From positions 1-15,380 of the forward strand of contig JAISLO010000011.1 of assembly GCA_031290815.1 (NCBI GenBank): 15,380 bases of DNA. The letters run 5' to 3'. Below, piece after piece: positions 5,806 through 14,224 of the stretch (position 1 is its first letter; each line of letters begins with the position of its first letter). The DNA is from Synergistaceae bacterium. Its GTDB lineage: Bacteria; Synergistota; Synergistia; Synergistales; Synergistaceae. Made by a program: the position numbers and the translations under genes. The notes below the pieces were generated by a model. The model saw only the letters and a list, made by a program, of their open reading frames with translations. It was not told the DNA's origin and did no database searches.

Positions 5806-7077
5806 TCACCGTTTAGCCTCGCGCTTCCCAGCCTCCAAAGTCACCTGCGTGGGTTCGACGCGAACGACCTTCATCCCGTAAGCCACGTTTCTCGTGAGAA
5901 CCGGCAGGACGATCCTGTCGGACACCACGTTCGTAACATCCACATACAGAGCGAACGGTGGTCTGCTCATGTCGAACGGATCGCTCGAATCCACCAATCT
6001 TTCTATCGTCACGCTCACCGACGCAGGCGATACGCTCCACTTCTCATAATCGCTCTTCCCCTCTATCTTTACGGGAACGCCGACGTATGTCCTCGACTCA
6101 ATGGTGGACTTGAGCCTGACACGGACGTTCACAACCTCGGGGCCGATGATGACCGCGCCTGGCACGGGGACCTTTATCGGTACGTCGATATTTACGTCCT
6201 CCGTGTGGCCCGTCACGTCGATCGCGTCGAGGACGATCTCGGTTATCCCGGATATGGCGCCCTCCGTCCCCCGGATGGAAACGGCGTCTGGCGACACTGT
6301 GACGTCGCCTATGCTCAGCCCCCCGCCGGGCGAGCCGATTGCCTGGCCCCTGAGCGGTATTCTCGTCAGATCAGCGGATCGGACCAGGCTGGCATTCACC
6401 GTCACCGAAGCCGGTTCGACCTCCAGTTCTTTGATCTCGCCGGCGTCACCGATGAGGACGATCTGCGCCCTCTTTGGAACGTTGAAGTTCAGATCCTGGG
6501 ACACGATCCGGGCCTCCGCCCGCCTCACAGCCAGCACGTTGGACTCTGGTCCCTTTATAACTACCTCGGCTGGTGTCATCTGCACGTCGCCAACCCAGAT
6601 CCCGTCCGGAAGAGGTGGGATCATCGACAGAGACGGCTTCAGCCTGCGCTCGATCAGACGCAGCAGCTCGCATTCGACGACTCGAGGAGAATAATCGAGC
6701 GCCTTCACGCCATCCGGCAGACTCAGGTTCACTGGCAGACCATAACTTCCAGGCGTCATGTCCTGCACGCTCACGGCAGCGCCGACCGAGTTTCTCGCCA
6801 TTACAGCGAGCATCTCCGCCCGACCCTCCAGCCTCACGCTTATCTCCTTCACGTCGCACGAGATCAGGTATCCGTCGGGGACATCCCTCTGCCGGAGCGG
6901 AACGTTCATCACCTTGGTGCTCAGCGTCGATCCGTCCCATGTGACGAACAGCCACAGCGTGACGGCGGAGAAGAGCGAGATGATCCTTATGATCCACTTC
7001 CTCTTCTTCGTGTCTCCGGACAAATCGAAGAATGTAAACCTCTTCCTCCCCTGTCCCCCATTCTTGCCTTCGCTCAT
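5806..7077 (-). CDS. cdaR: YbbR-domain protein CdaR, membrane regulator of c-di-AMP synthase
   Basis: CdaR is a membrane-anchored extracytoplasmic protein that, in Firmicutes, binds CdaA and modulates c-di-AMP production. The protein has 423 residues. A short basic cytoplasmic N-terminus (RKRFTFF...KKRK) is followed by one membrane helix at about 29-46 (WIIRIISLFSAVTLWLF) and then the outer part. That part shows about four degenerate YbbR repeats (roughly 50-140, 147-230, 236-323 and 328-416), each ending in a pattern like 'SP..V.I.G' (for example VSPDAVSIRG and SPASVSVTI). The ATG at 7077 lies 13 bases after cdaA, with AGGCGG upstream as a modest ribosome binding site. The stop overlaps the alternative GTG start of glmM. 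Position between cdaA and glmM supports the name more than sequence alone, because YbbR repeats diverge fast. Confidence 0.88.
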   Translation of the reverse strand: MSEGKNGGQGRKRFTFFDLSGDTKKRKWIIRIISLFSAVTLWLFVTWDGSTLSTKVMNVPLRQRDVPDGYLISCDVKEISVRLEGRAEMLAVMARNSVGAAVSVQDMTPGSYGLPVNLSLPDGVKALDYSPRVVECELLRLIERRLKPSLSMIPPLPDGIWVGDVQMTPAEVVIKGPESNVLAVRRAEARIVSQDLNFNVPKRAQIVLIGDAGEIKELEVEPASVTVNASLVRSADLTRIPLRGQAIGSPGGGLSIGDVTVSPDAVSIRGTEGAISGITEIVLDAIDVTGHTEDVNIDVPIKVPVPGAVIIGPEVVNVRVRLKSTIESRTYVGVPVKIEGKSDYEKWSVSPASVSVTIERLVDSSDPFDMSRPPFALYVDVTNVVSDRIVLPVLTRNVAYGMKVVRVEPTQVTLEAGKREAKR

Positions 7078-7090
7078 CTAAATCGACCGC

Positions 7091-7918
7091 CTACCAGTTC
7101 AGTTTCGGCCACTGTGACTTTATCTCCCTGCCCAGCCTCTGAAGCGCGGTGAGATTATCGTCCTGCGGATTGAAATATCTGCGCAGAAATCTCGATAGCT
7201 GCTCCTCGGTGAGAGGTCGTGAAAGCCTGCCGCGTATCGCCAGGGACACGTGTCCCTGCTCCTCGGAGACCACGAGCGCCTGCGCGTCGGACGCCTCGGT
7301 AACGCCGACCGCGGCCCTGTGCCTTGTGCCATACCATCGGGATATGTCGGTGTTATCGGAGAGCGGCAGATAGCACGCCGCGGCCACGACCGACTGTTTG
7401 TCTATTATGACCGCCCCGTCGTGCAGCGGGTTGTTGGGCCAGAATATCGAAAGCACGAGCTCCTGCGTTATCTCCGCTCGAAGCTGTACTGCAGACCGCC
7501 ATATCTCCCTCAGCCCCGTCTCCCTCTGGAAGACTATCAGAGCGCCTATCCTGTGCTGCTGCAGATATATGATGGCCTTCGCGAGGTCGTCCGCCCAGCC
7601 TTCCGCCAGCTCTCCGGCGCGCTTCGAAGAGGAGAGCAGGCGGCCGCGCCCAAGTTCTTCGAGGAGACGCCGCAGCTCGGGCTGAAAGACTATGGGTATC
7701 GCGATTATGATCGCGCTGAGCAGATGACCGAGCAGCCACGTTATGGTCCTCAGATCGAGCGCCCGCGCGAGCGCCCCGAGCGCCGCTATGATGAGAACGC
7801 CGCGAACCAGCTGCATCGCCTTCGTATCCACGAAGAAGAGCAGTATTCGATAGATCAGAAAGGCCACCAGAAGTATGTCAACCAGATCGTGTATCCTGAA
7901 ATTCGCAAAAAACGACAA
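7091..7918 (-). CDS. cdaA: Diadenylate cyclase CdaA (c-di-AMP synthase)
   Basis: CdaA condenses two ATP into cyclic di-AMP, a second messenger that controls potassium, osmolyte and wall homeostasis. The TTG at 7918 is chosen because GGGGAGG lies 5 bases upstream; the resulting 275 residues match the family size. An ATG at 7984 would add 22 polar residues with no ribosome binding site. Three membrane helices are visible (about 11-30, 36-53 and 60-78), then a linker helix, then the DAC domain (about 100-255). Catalytic motifs are intact: LHDGAVII (DGA at 167-169) and GTRHRAAVG (RHR at 199-201). The domain layout is that of CdaA rather than DisA. It is the first gene of the cdaA-cdaR-glmM unit, with its own predicted promoter at 8021-8050. 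Confidence 0.95.
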   Translation of the reverse strand: MSFFANFRIHDLVDILLVAFLIYRILLFFVDTKAMQLVRGVLIIAALGALARALDLRTITWLLGHLLSAIIIAIPIVFQPELRRLLEELGRGRLLSSSKRAGELAEGWADDLAKAIIYLQQHRIGALIVFQRETGLREIWRSAVQLRAEITQELVLSIFWPNNPLHDGAVIIDKQSVVAAACYLPLSDNTDISRWYGTRHRAAVGVTEASDAQALVVSEEQGHVSLAIRGRLSRPLTEEQLSRFLRRYFNPQDDNLTALQRLGREIKSQWPKLNW

Positions 7919-8020
7919 CTTATCCTCCCCTGTTTCGCAAACATGTCCCGCCGGCGCAAACGAGCAACCTGACAACCCGGCCATAAGTCCGATTTATCGC
8001 TGGAAGCCTTGAGCGTGAAT

Positions 8021-8050
8021 ATTCTAAACCATAATGGGCCATCGTTCCAA
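8021..8050 (-). promoter_or_regulatory. Predicted promoter of cdaA-cdaR-glmM
   Basis: On the minus strand TTGGAA (8050 to 8045) and TAGAAT (8026 to 8021) are 18 bases apart. The -10 box matches 5 of 6 consensus bases and the -35 box 4 of 6. Transcription would start near 8014, leaving a leader of about 95 bases before the cdaA TTG. It lies in the 159-base gap after nfo, the largest gap in the minus-strand gene string, which is where a separate promoter would be expected. No strong terminator was seen in the gap, so read-through from nfo remains possible. Confidence 0.5.
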
Positions 8051-8077
8051 AACGGCTGAATTTCTTTCCGGCGTTTC

Positions 8078-8920
8078 CTACGCTCCCCTCATCTTCTTGA
8101 GAAGGGCGATGTTTCCCTCGTCGCCGACTCCGTCTTTTGGCGTCTCCAATATGCACGGAACGTCGGCGAACCTCTCGTCGGACATCACCATGCCGAACGG
8201 AACGATGCCGATCTCCCCCTGGCCGAGATGCTCGTGCCTGTCGACGTTGCTTCCGCGAGGACCCTTGTTGTCGCTGAGGTGAAAGCAACCCACCCGGCTC
8301 AGGCCGACGTGTTTTTCGATCGATGAGACGAGCCTCTCATACCCGCCGCGGCTTCGGACGTCCGCTCCAGCGCCGAAAAGATGACAGATATCCGCGCATA
8401 TCCCGAGGCGGTCGTCCCACGCCATTGCGTCCAAGACGCCTCCCAGTTCCTCCACGCTCGCGCCGAGCGACCCGCCAGCTCCGGCCATAGTTTCGAGCAG
8501 GATTCGAACCGGGTTTTCCATCGTCCTCTCGATCACCTCGCCGAGCGACGAGACCAGGCGTCCGATAGCCTCTCCCCTGTCCCCTCCTGTCGAGGAACCG
8601 GGGTGGAGGACGACCGAATCCACACCCAGCTGATAACACCTCTCTATCTCATCGACCAGGGCGTCGGCGCTTCTCGCCCGAACCCGGTCGTACCCTGCCA
8701 AGTTTATCAGATACGACGAGTGAACGACGACGCTCCTGACGGAGCTGCCCAGGAGAGCTCTCCTGAACGCGTCAACATCGGAGCCGGAGAGATTTCGCCC
8801 GCGCCACTGCAAGGGATTGCACGTGAATATCTGCATCGCCTCCACTTCAAGGAGTGACGCCCGTTCGACGGCGCGGTACAATCCCCCCGAGACCGATACG
8901 TGAGTGCCTATCAGCGGCAT
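8078..8920 (-). CDS. nfo: Endonuclease IV (AP endonuclease)
   Basis: Endonuclease IV cuts the DNA backbone 5' to abasic sites in base excision repair, using a three-metal zinc-type centre. The protein has 280 residues, the typical size. All nine expected metal ligands appear in family-like motifs: His67 (VVHSSYLINL), His106 (VLHPGS), Glu143 (LLETMAG), Asp177 and His180 (CADICHLFGAG), His214 (FHLSDNKG), Asp227 and His229 (VDRHEHLGQGEIG), and Glu259 (ILETPKD). The N-terminus MPLIGTHVSVSGG is also characteristic, which supports the ATG at 8920, although no clear ribosome binding site precedes it. It starts 16 bases after the pyk stop, so the two are probably cotranscribed. There is no signal peptide; it is cytoplasmic. 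Confidence 0.95.
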   Translation of the reverse strand: MPLIGTHVSVSGGLYRAVERASLLEVEAMQIFTCNPLQWRGRNLSGSDVDAFRRALLGSSVRSVVVHSSYLINLAGYDRVRARSADALVDEIERCYQLGVDSVVLHPGSSTGGDRGEAIGRLVSSLGEVIERTMENPVRILLETMAGAGGSLGASVEELGGVLDAMAWDDRLGICADICHLFGAGADVRSRGGYERLVSSIEKHVGLSRVGCFHLSDNKGPRGSNVDRHEHLGQGEIGIVPFGMVMSDERFADVPCILETPKDGVGDEGNIALLKKMRGA

Positions 8921-8936
8921 CGGTTCATCGGCGTCG

Positions 8937-10697
8937 TCAGCCGACGGTACGCATCCTTCCCTCGTACACGACTCCGCGAACTCCGTCGACGCTGATCAAC
9001 ATGCCGTCGCGGAGTTTGTCCATCACTCCCGCAACGCCGGTCATGCACGGAATCCCAAGGCGCAGGGCGGCCATAGGCGCGAATCCCGTCATCCCTGGCT
9101 CCTCCGTAATCACGGCCACTGCCTTTTTCAGCGCCGGGAGGTATTCCTTGTCGGTAGAACAAGCGACGAGGACGTTGCCGTCAACCATCTTATCCACGGC
9201 CTCCGCCGCGTTGCTCGCGACGCATACAAAACCTGCGGCCTCCCTCTTTATGAGCGACGGGGCCCGAAAGAGTACGCGCCCAACCGTCTGTACCAGCAGC
9301 ATATTGGTGGTCCCCGAGACGTAGACTGGAAAACCGGTCGTAAGTACCACCACGTCTCCCTCGCAGACAAATCCGTGCTTCAGCACGAGCTCCATCGCGG
9401 CGTCTACCGCGCTGTCAGTGCTGGGATGCTCTCCGGAGAGAACCGGCATTACCCCCCACATGAGCGAGAGAGCGCGCCACGTCGAGCGCAGCGGAGTCGG
9501 GGCCACTATCGTCGCCCTGGGGCGGTACTTGCTGACCATCGAGGCCGTGCTCCCGCTCCTAGTCAGCGTTATGACGGCGCTCGCGTTCATCTCCTCAGCC
9601 ACCAGCATCGCGGCGTGGCTGACCGAGTCGGGAACAATGCGGGACTTCGAAGCCCTGGCCGCAAAATAACGGCTCAGGCTCTCACGCTCGGTGCTCAACA
9701 CGATTCTCTCCATCATCCTGACCGTCTCGACAGGATATTCTCCGTTCGCCGTCTCCCCTGAGAGCATGACGGCGTCCGCTCCGTCTATGACGGCATTGGC
9801 TACGTCACTCGCCTCCGCCCTCGTCGGACGGGGGTTCCTGATCATCGAGTCCAGCATCTGAGTTGCGACTATCACAGGTTTTCCCTGATTCCTGCAGAGC
9901 TCGATAATTCGTTTCTGGACCATCGGGACGACCTCCGTCGGCATCTCGACTCCAAGATCCCCTCTGGCGACCATGACCGCGTCGACCACCTGGATTATCT
10001 CATCGAGGTTTGAGACGGCTTGGAGCGTCTCTATCTTGGCGATTACATTCATCCGCCTGCTCCTGTCGCCGCAGCCCTCCATCACGCTTCTGACCTGCAT
10101 GATGTCCTCGCGGTCCCTGACGAACGACACGGCTATGTAATCCATGTCGTGATCCATGCCCCACTCTATGTCCTTTATGTCCTTCTCCGTCAAAGTCGGG
10201 ACGGACATCTCGGCCCCCGGTACGTTGATCCCCTTGCGTTCGCCGAGCGCCCCGCCGAATATGACGCGGCAGGTTATGACCCCAGGCGCGATCCCCTCGA
10301 CCTTCAGGTGAATCGCCCCGTCGTCGATGAATATGTCCTGTCCGACCGCGACCTCGTCAGGGAGGCCGGTGTGGCTTATGCATACGCGTTCGGCGTCTCC
10401 CTCCGTCTCCTCCGTGACCAGCTTGAAGACCGAGCCCTCCTTCAAAACGGCTGGCCGGTGTTCCTTCATGGTCCCTGTGCGAATCTCGGGTCCCTTCGTG
10501 TCCAGAATGGCCGCTATGGGCATTGTACCCTCGGATTCGACACGGCGCAGCTCATCGAGCATGCGTCCGTGCGTTTCGTAATCCCCGTGACTGAAGTTGA
10601 ACCTCGCCACGTTCATCCCGGCTTCCACGAGAGCCCTGATCTTATCGGCATCTCCGCACGCCGGACCCAATGTGCAAATAATCTTGACCTTCCTCAA
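8937..10697 (-). CDS. pyk: Pyruvate kinase with C-terminal PEP-utiliser-like domain
   Basis: Pyruvate kinase transfers phosphate from phosphoenolpyruvate to ADP in the last step of glycolysis. A TTG at 10697, with AAGGA 9 bases upstream, gives the canonical N-terminus (M)RKVKIICTLGPA and 586 residues, the long form seen in Bacillus. The barrel carries ARFNFSHG (31-38), LDTKGPEIRTG (from 65), NVIAKIETLQ with the catalytic lysine region, MVARGDLGVEMP, the signature around VATQMLDSMI and RPTRAEASDVANAV, and LSGETANGEYP. The C-terminal about 85 residues resemble the phosphohistidine swivel domain (TGFAPMAALRLGIPCMTGV). The usual TxHAA segment is changed to TGFAP, so the histidine is lost and the domain is probably structural. 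An in-frame start at 10736 would add 13 residues without support. Confidence 0.95.
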   Translation of the reverse strand: MRKVKIICTLGPACGDADKIRALVEAGMNVARFNFSHGDYETHGRMLDELRRVESEGTMPIAAILDTKGPEIRTGTMKEHRPAVLKEGSVFKLVTEETEGDAERVCISHTGLPDEVAVGQDIFIDDGAIHLKVEGIAPGVITCRVIFGGALGERKGINVPGAEMSVPTLTEKDIKDIEWGMDHDMDYIAVSFVRDREDIMQVRSVMEGCGDRSRRMNVIAKIETLQAVSNLDEIIQVVDAVMVARGDLGVEMPTEVVPMVQKRIIELCRNQGKPVIVATQMLDSMIRNPRPTRAEASDVANAVIDGADAVMLSGETANGEYPVETVRMMERIVLSTERESLSRYFAARASKSRIVPDSVSHAAMLVAEEMNASAVITLTRSGSTASMVSKYRPRATIVAPTPLRSTWRALSLMWGVMPVLSGEHPSTDSAVDAAMELVLKHGFVCEGDVVVLTTGFPVYVSGTTNMLLVQTVGRVLFRAPSLIKREAAGFVCVASNAAEAVDKMVDGNVLVACSTDKEYLPALKKAVAVITEEPGMTGFAPMAALRLGIPCMTGVAGVMDKLRDGMLISVDGVRGVVYEGRMRTVG

Positions 10698-10754
10698 TTC
10701 TGAATTTCCTTCCCGCCCGAGGGCGCTCAAACACAAACCGGCGTAACGCGGCCG

Positions 10755-13700
10755 TCAGCTTACGACGGCGGCCAAGCCGTAGGAGAGGCTCTTCACTCTC
10801 TCCGCCAATTCCGGTTTCATCGATACCTTGACGCTTCTCATCCTGAACAGCGCTCTGGCGTCCGGCGTCTCGAGATCCAGCATCACAGGCGCTCCGCCCG
10901 GAAACCTCGCAAGCTCGGAGCGGAGAGAGTTGTAGAAATCCTCCGGCAGCCCGTCGGAGCGGATTTGTATCCTCACCGCGCCCGTGCCCTTCTCCCTGAC
11001 ATCCGCCAGCGGGAGTATCTCATCCAGGATGATGGACGGCTCGCCTTCGCTGCGAATCGTTCCCTTGACGACATATGGAGACCCCTCCTGGAGCAGAGGC
11101 TTGACGTAGGGCCACTGCTTCGGATAACAGACAACCTGAACCTGGCTCTCGGAGTCCTCCATCATAAGTATCCCCATTGGGGCCCCTTTTTTCGTATATT
11201 TTTCTTTGAATCCCGCGAGCAAACCGAGGGTCGTAACACTCAGGTCGCCGGATTTCCAGTGGGCGATGTCCCTCAGCGCGCAGGTGGCGTACCTGTACTC
11301 GTCCGCGACGTAGTCGTCGTACGGGTGCCCTGATATGTAAATTCCGACGGACTCCTTCTCAAGGCGAAGCAGTTCCCTGGGTTCGTACTCCGGGATGTCT
11401 GGCATCGCCGGCGCGTCGGCCGAATCGTCGTCGTCGAAAAGAGTGCGCTGATTCTTTTCAGAGGGGCCGCGGGACGCCAGGCCAAGCAGCTCCGGCACAG
11501 CGGCGAGAAGCCTCCTCCTGTTCGGCTCTATCGAGGAGAACGCTCCTGATTTTATGAGGTTCTCCACTACCCCGCTGTTCACCGTCCTCAGATCGACCCT
11601 CGACAGGAAGTTCCACAGCGATTTGAACGGCCCGCCGGACTTCCTGGCCTTTAAGATGCTCTGCACCGCAGCGCTCCCCGCCTTCGCGACGGCCGACAGC
11701 CCGAACAGGATCGCGCCGTCCGACACTGTGAAGTCCGCGCCGGACCTGTTGATGTCTGGGGCGAGCACCTGGAAGCCGAGCCCCCGCGCCTTGCCTATGT
11801 ATCTTCCGAGAACGTCCATCTTGGAGCCAACCAGCGCCGACAGGTATGCCGCGATATACTCCGGCCCGTAGTTCGCCTTGAGATAAGCGGTCTGATAGCT
11901 TATCAGCCCGTATGCCGCGCTGTGAGACTTGTTGAACCCATATCCGGCGAACTCCTCTATTATGTCGAATATCTCGCCGGCCTTCTCACGGGATACACCG
12001 TTCCGCTCCGCTCCCTCCAGGAACTTCGCCCTCTGAGCCTCCATGACGTCAGCCTTCTTCTTTCCCATCGCTCGCCTCAGCAGGTCCGCCTCTCCAAGCG
12101 TATAGCCGGCAAGGCTCGACGCGCACTGCATGACCTGTTCCTGATACAAGACGACCCCGTATGTCTCGGACAGTGACTCCGCCAGAAGAGGGTGTGGGTA
12201 CGTAACGGGTTCGAGTCCGTGCTTGCGCTTGACGTACGACTCCGTCATGCCGCTTTTCAGCGGGCCCGGCCTGTAGAGCGCCATGAGAGGCGCGATGTCG
12301 TCGAAGCTGTCCGGCCTGATCCTACGCACCAGGTCGGTCATTCCGTCCGATTCAAGCTGGAACACGCCCAAGGTGTCACCAGCGCGGAGCATATCGAACG
12401 TGCGCTCGTCGTCCATCGGTATGGATTCGAGCTCGACCGGCTCATAGCCGCTCGACTCGATGTTGCCGAGCGCCCGCTCCAGTATGGACAGCGTGCGGAG
12501 CCCAAGGAAGTCCATCTTAACGAGGCCGAGTTTCTCTATCGGCTCCATCGGGTACTGCGTCACCACCTGATGACTGCCCTTGATCTTGGTGACCGGCACC
12601 ATCTCGGCGGTCGGTTCCGGGGTTATCACAATTCCTGCCGCGTGCTGGGATGCGTGACGAGCCAACCCCTCTATTTTGGCTGAGATATCGAGCAGGCGGC
12701 GGATGGACTGGTCCGACTCGTATGCCGAGGACAGCTCGTCGCTCTGGGCTATCGCGTCCTTTATGTTCTTGATGCCCGATTTGATCGGGTCGGGGATGAG
12801 CTTGGCTATCCGGTTGACCTCGGCGTATGGGATATCAAGCGCCCGGCCCACGTCCTTGACGGCGGCCTTGCTCATCATGTGCCCGAACGTTATGATCTGG
12901 GCCACGTGGTCCGATCCGTACTTCTGGACGATGTAGGAAATTACCTCGTCCCTTCCTCGGTCCGAGATGTCCGTGTCGATATCCGGCATGCTTATGCGCT
13001 CTGGGTTCAGGAACCTCTCGAAGAGCAGCCCGTGTTTTATGGGGTCGAGGTCCGTGATGCGAAGCGCCCACGCCACCAGCGAGCCGGCCGCCGATCCCCT
13101 CCCCGGGCCCACTGGTATCCCCATCTCCCTGGCCTTGCGCGTGATGTCCGAGACGATGCAAAAATAACCCGGAAACTCCATTCGTTCGATGATATCCAGC
13201 TCGTACTCCAGCCGCTTCATGTAGTTCTCCGGCGGCGAGTCGGTCTGCAGCCTGCCCCTCAACCCCTCCAGCGCGATGCCGCGCAGGTGCGTCTCCATGG
13301 TCTCGCCCTCGGGTATCTCGTAGTTGGGCAGGTAGTACCGCTTATGATCGAGGTCCAGGTTGACCGCGCACCTCTCTGCCACCGAGACGGTGTTCAACAG
13401 CGACTCCGGAACCTCTTTTCCGAAGAGCTCCCACATCTCCTCCGGGGAACGAAAGTAATAATCGTCGCCGGTAAAGCGATAACGTTTCTGGTCGTTCACC
13501 TTGCTGTCGGTCTGGACGCACAGCAGGACGTCGTGCCAGGCGGCGTCGGAGCGCTCCATGTAATGCACGTCGTTTGTGGCTATCAGGGTAAACCCGTGCC
13601 TCCGGCTCATCTCGATCAGCGCCTTGTTCACAGCGGCCTGGGCCGGGACCGAGTTGTGCTGTATCTCCAGCAGGAAGTTATCCGGGCCCATTATGTCGCG

Positions 13701-14189
13701 GTACAGCGTCGCCCTGGACAGCGCTCCTTCCGTATCCCCAGCCATGATCATCGCGGGGATCTCGCCTCCCAGGCACGCGGAGGCCGCTATCAGCCCCTTG
13801 CTGTGGCGCGACAGGAGATCGTGGTCTATCCTCGGTTTATAGTAAAAGCCCTCGGTGCAGGCTGTGGAGGCGAGCCTGACCAGGTTATGATAACCCTCCT
13901 CGTTCTCGGCCAGGAGTATCAGGTGGTACTGCTCCTTGGAATCCCTTCGGGTGTGACCGCTTGGCGCGACATACACCTCGCAGCCTATTATCGGGTTGAC
14001 CCCGTGCTTCTTGCACTCTGCGTAAAATTCGATGCACCCGTACATCACCCCATGATCGGTGATCGCCACGGACTTCATCCCCATCTCAGCGGTTTTTCTG
14101 GCCAGATCAGCGCAGCGATTGGCACCATCGAGGAGGCTGTACTCGCTGTGGACGTGAAGATGCGCAAACGGTTTTTCTGAACTATTCAT
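10755..14189 (-). CDS. dnaE: DNA polymerase III alpha subunit
   Basis: DnaE is the replicative polymerase that extends DNA at the fork. The protein has 1144 residues. An N-terminal PHP domain (about 8-280) shows HLHVHSEYSLLDG (His12 and His14), AITDHGVMYG (Asp45 and His46), IIGCEVYV (Glu71) and IATNDVHY (Asp207 and His209). The polymerase core has GPGRGSAAGSLVAW (361-374) and the catalytic aspartates Asp403 and Asp405 (MPDIDTDISDRG) and Asp560 (VKMDFLGL). The region NFAGYGFNKSHS-like (EFAGYGFNKSHSAAYGLISYQTAYLK) follows, then helix-hairpin-helix and an OB-fold in the last quarter (from LLAGFKEKYTKKGAPM). It is DnaE1-like rather than PolC because there is no inserted proofreading domain. The ATG at 14189 has GAGGAG about 11 bases upstream. 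It starts 35 bases after dnaX. Confidence 0.97.
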   Translation of the reverse strand: MNSSEKPFAHLHVHSEYSLLDGANRCADLARKTAEMGMKSVAITDHGVMYGCIEFYAECKKHGVNPIIGCEVYVAPSGHTRRDSKEQYHLILLAENEEGYHNLVRLASTACTEGFYYKPRIDHDLLSRHSKGLIAASACLGGEIPAMIMAGDTEGALSRATLYRDIMGPDNFLLEIQHNSVPAQAAVNKALIEMSRRHGFTLIATNDVHYMERSDAAWHDVLLCVQTDSKVNDQKRYRFTGDDYYFRSPEEMWELFGKEVPESLLNTVSVAERCAVNLDLDHKRYYLPNYEIPEGETMETHLRGIALEGLRGRLQTDSPPENYMKRLEYELDIIERMEFPGYFCIVSDITRKAREMGIPVGPGRGSAAGSLVAWALRITDLDPIKHGLLFERFLNPERISMPDIDTDISDRGRDEVISYIVQKYGSDHVAQIITFGHMMSKAAVKDVGRALDIPYAEVNRIAKLIPDPIKSGIKNIKDAIAQSDELSSAYESDQSIRRLLDISAKIEGLARHASQHAAGIVITPEPTAEMVPVTKIKGSHQVVTQYPMEPIEKLGLVKMDFLGLRTLSILERALGNIESSGYEPVELESIPMDDERTFDMLRAGDTLGVFQLESDGMTDLVRRIRPDSFDDIAPLMALYRPGPLKSGMTESYVKRKHGLEPVTYPHPLLAESLSETYGVVLYQEQVMQCASSLAGYTLGEADLLRRAMGKKKADVMEAQRAKFLEGAERNGVSREKAGEIFDIIEEFAGYGFNKSHSAAYGLISYQTAYLKANYGPEYIAAYLSALVGSKMDVLGRYIGKARGLGFQVLAPDINRSGADFTVSDGAILFGLSAVAKAGSAAVQSILKARKSGGPFKSLWNFLSRVDLRTVNSGVVENLIKSGAFSSIEPNRRRLLAAVPELLGLASRGPSEKNQRTLFDDDDSADAPAMPDIPEYEPRELLRLEKESVGIYISGHPYDDYVADEYRYATCALRDIAHWKSGDLSVTTLGLLAGFKEKYTKKGAPMGILMMEDSESQVQVVCYPKQWPYVKPLLQEGSPYVVKGTIRSEGEPSIILDEILPLADVREKGTGAVRIQIRSDGLPEDFYNSLRSELARFPGGAPVMLDLETPDARALFRMRSVKVSMKPELAERVKSLSYGLAAVVS

Positions 14190-14224
14190 TATAAAGACTG
14201 CTCCTCGCTCATCAAAAGTTCTTG

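Noticed and set aside
12879..14180. Long plus-strand open frame (433 codons) opposite dnaE
   Set aside because: It is antisense to an unmistakable dnaE PHP and polymerase region; high GC creates such shadow frames.
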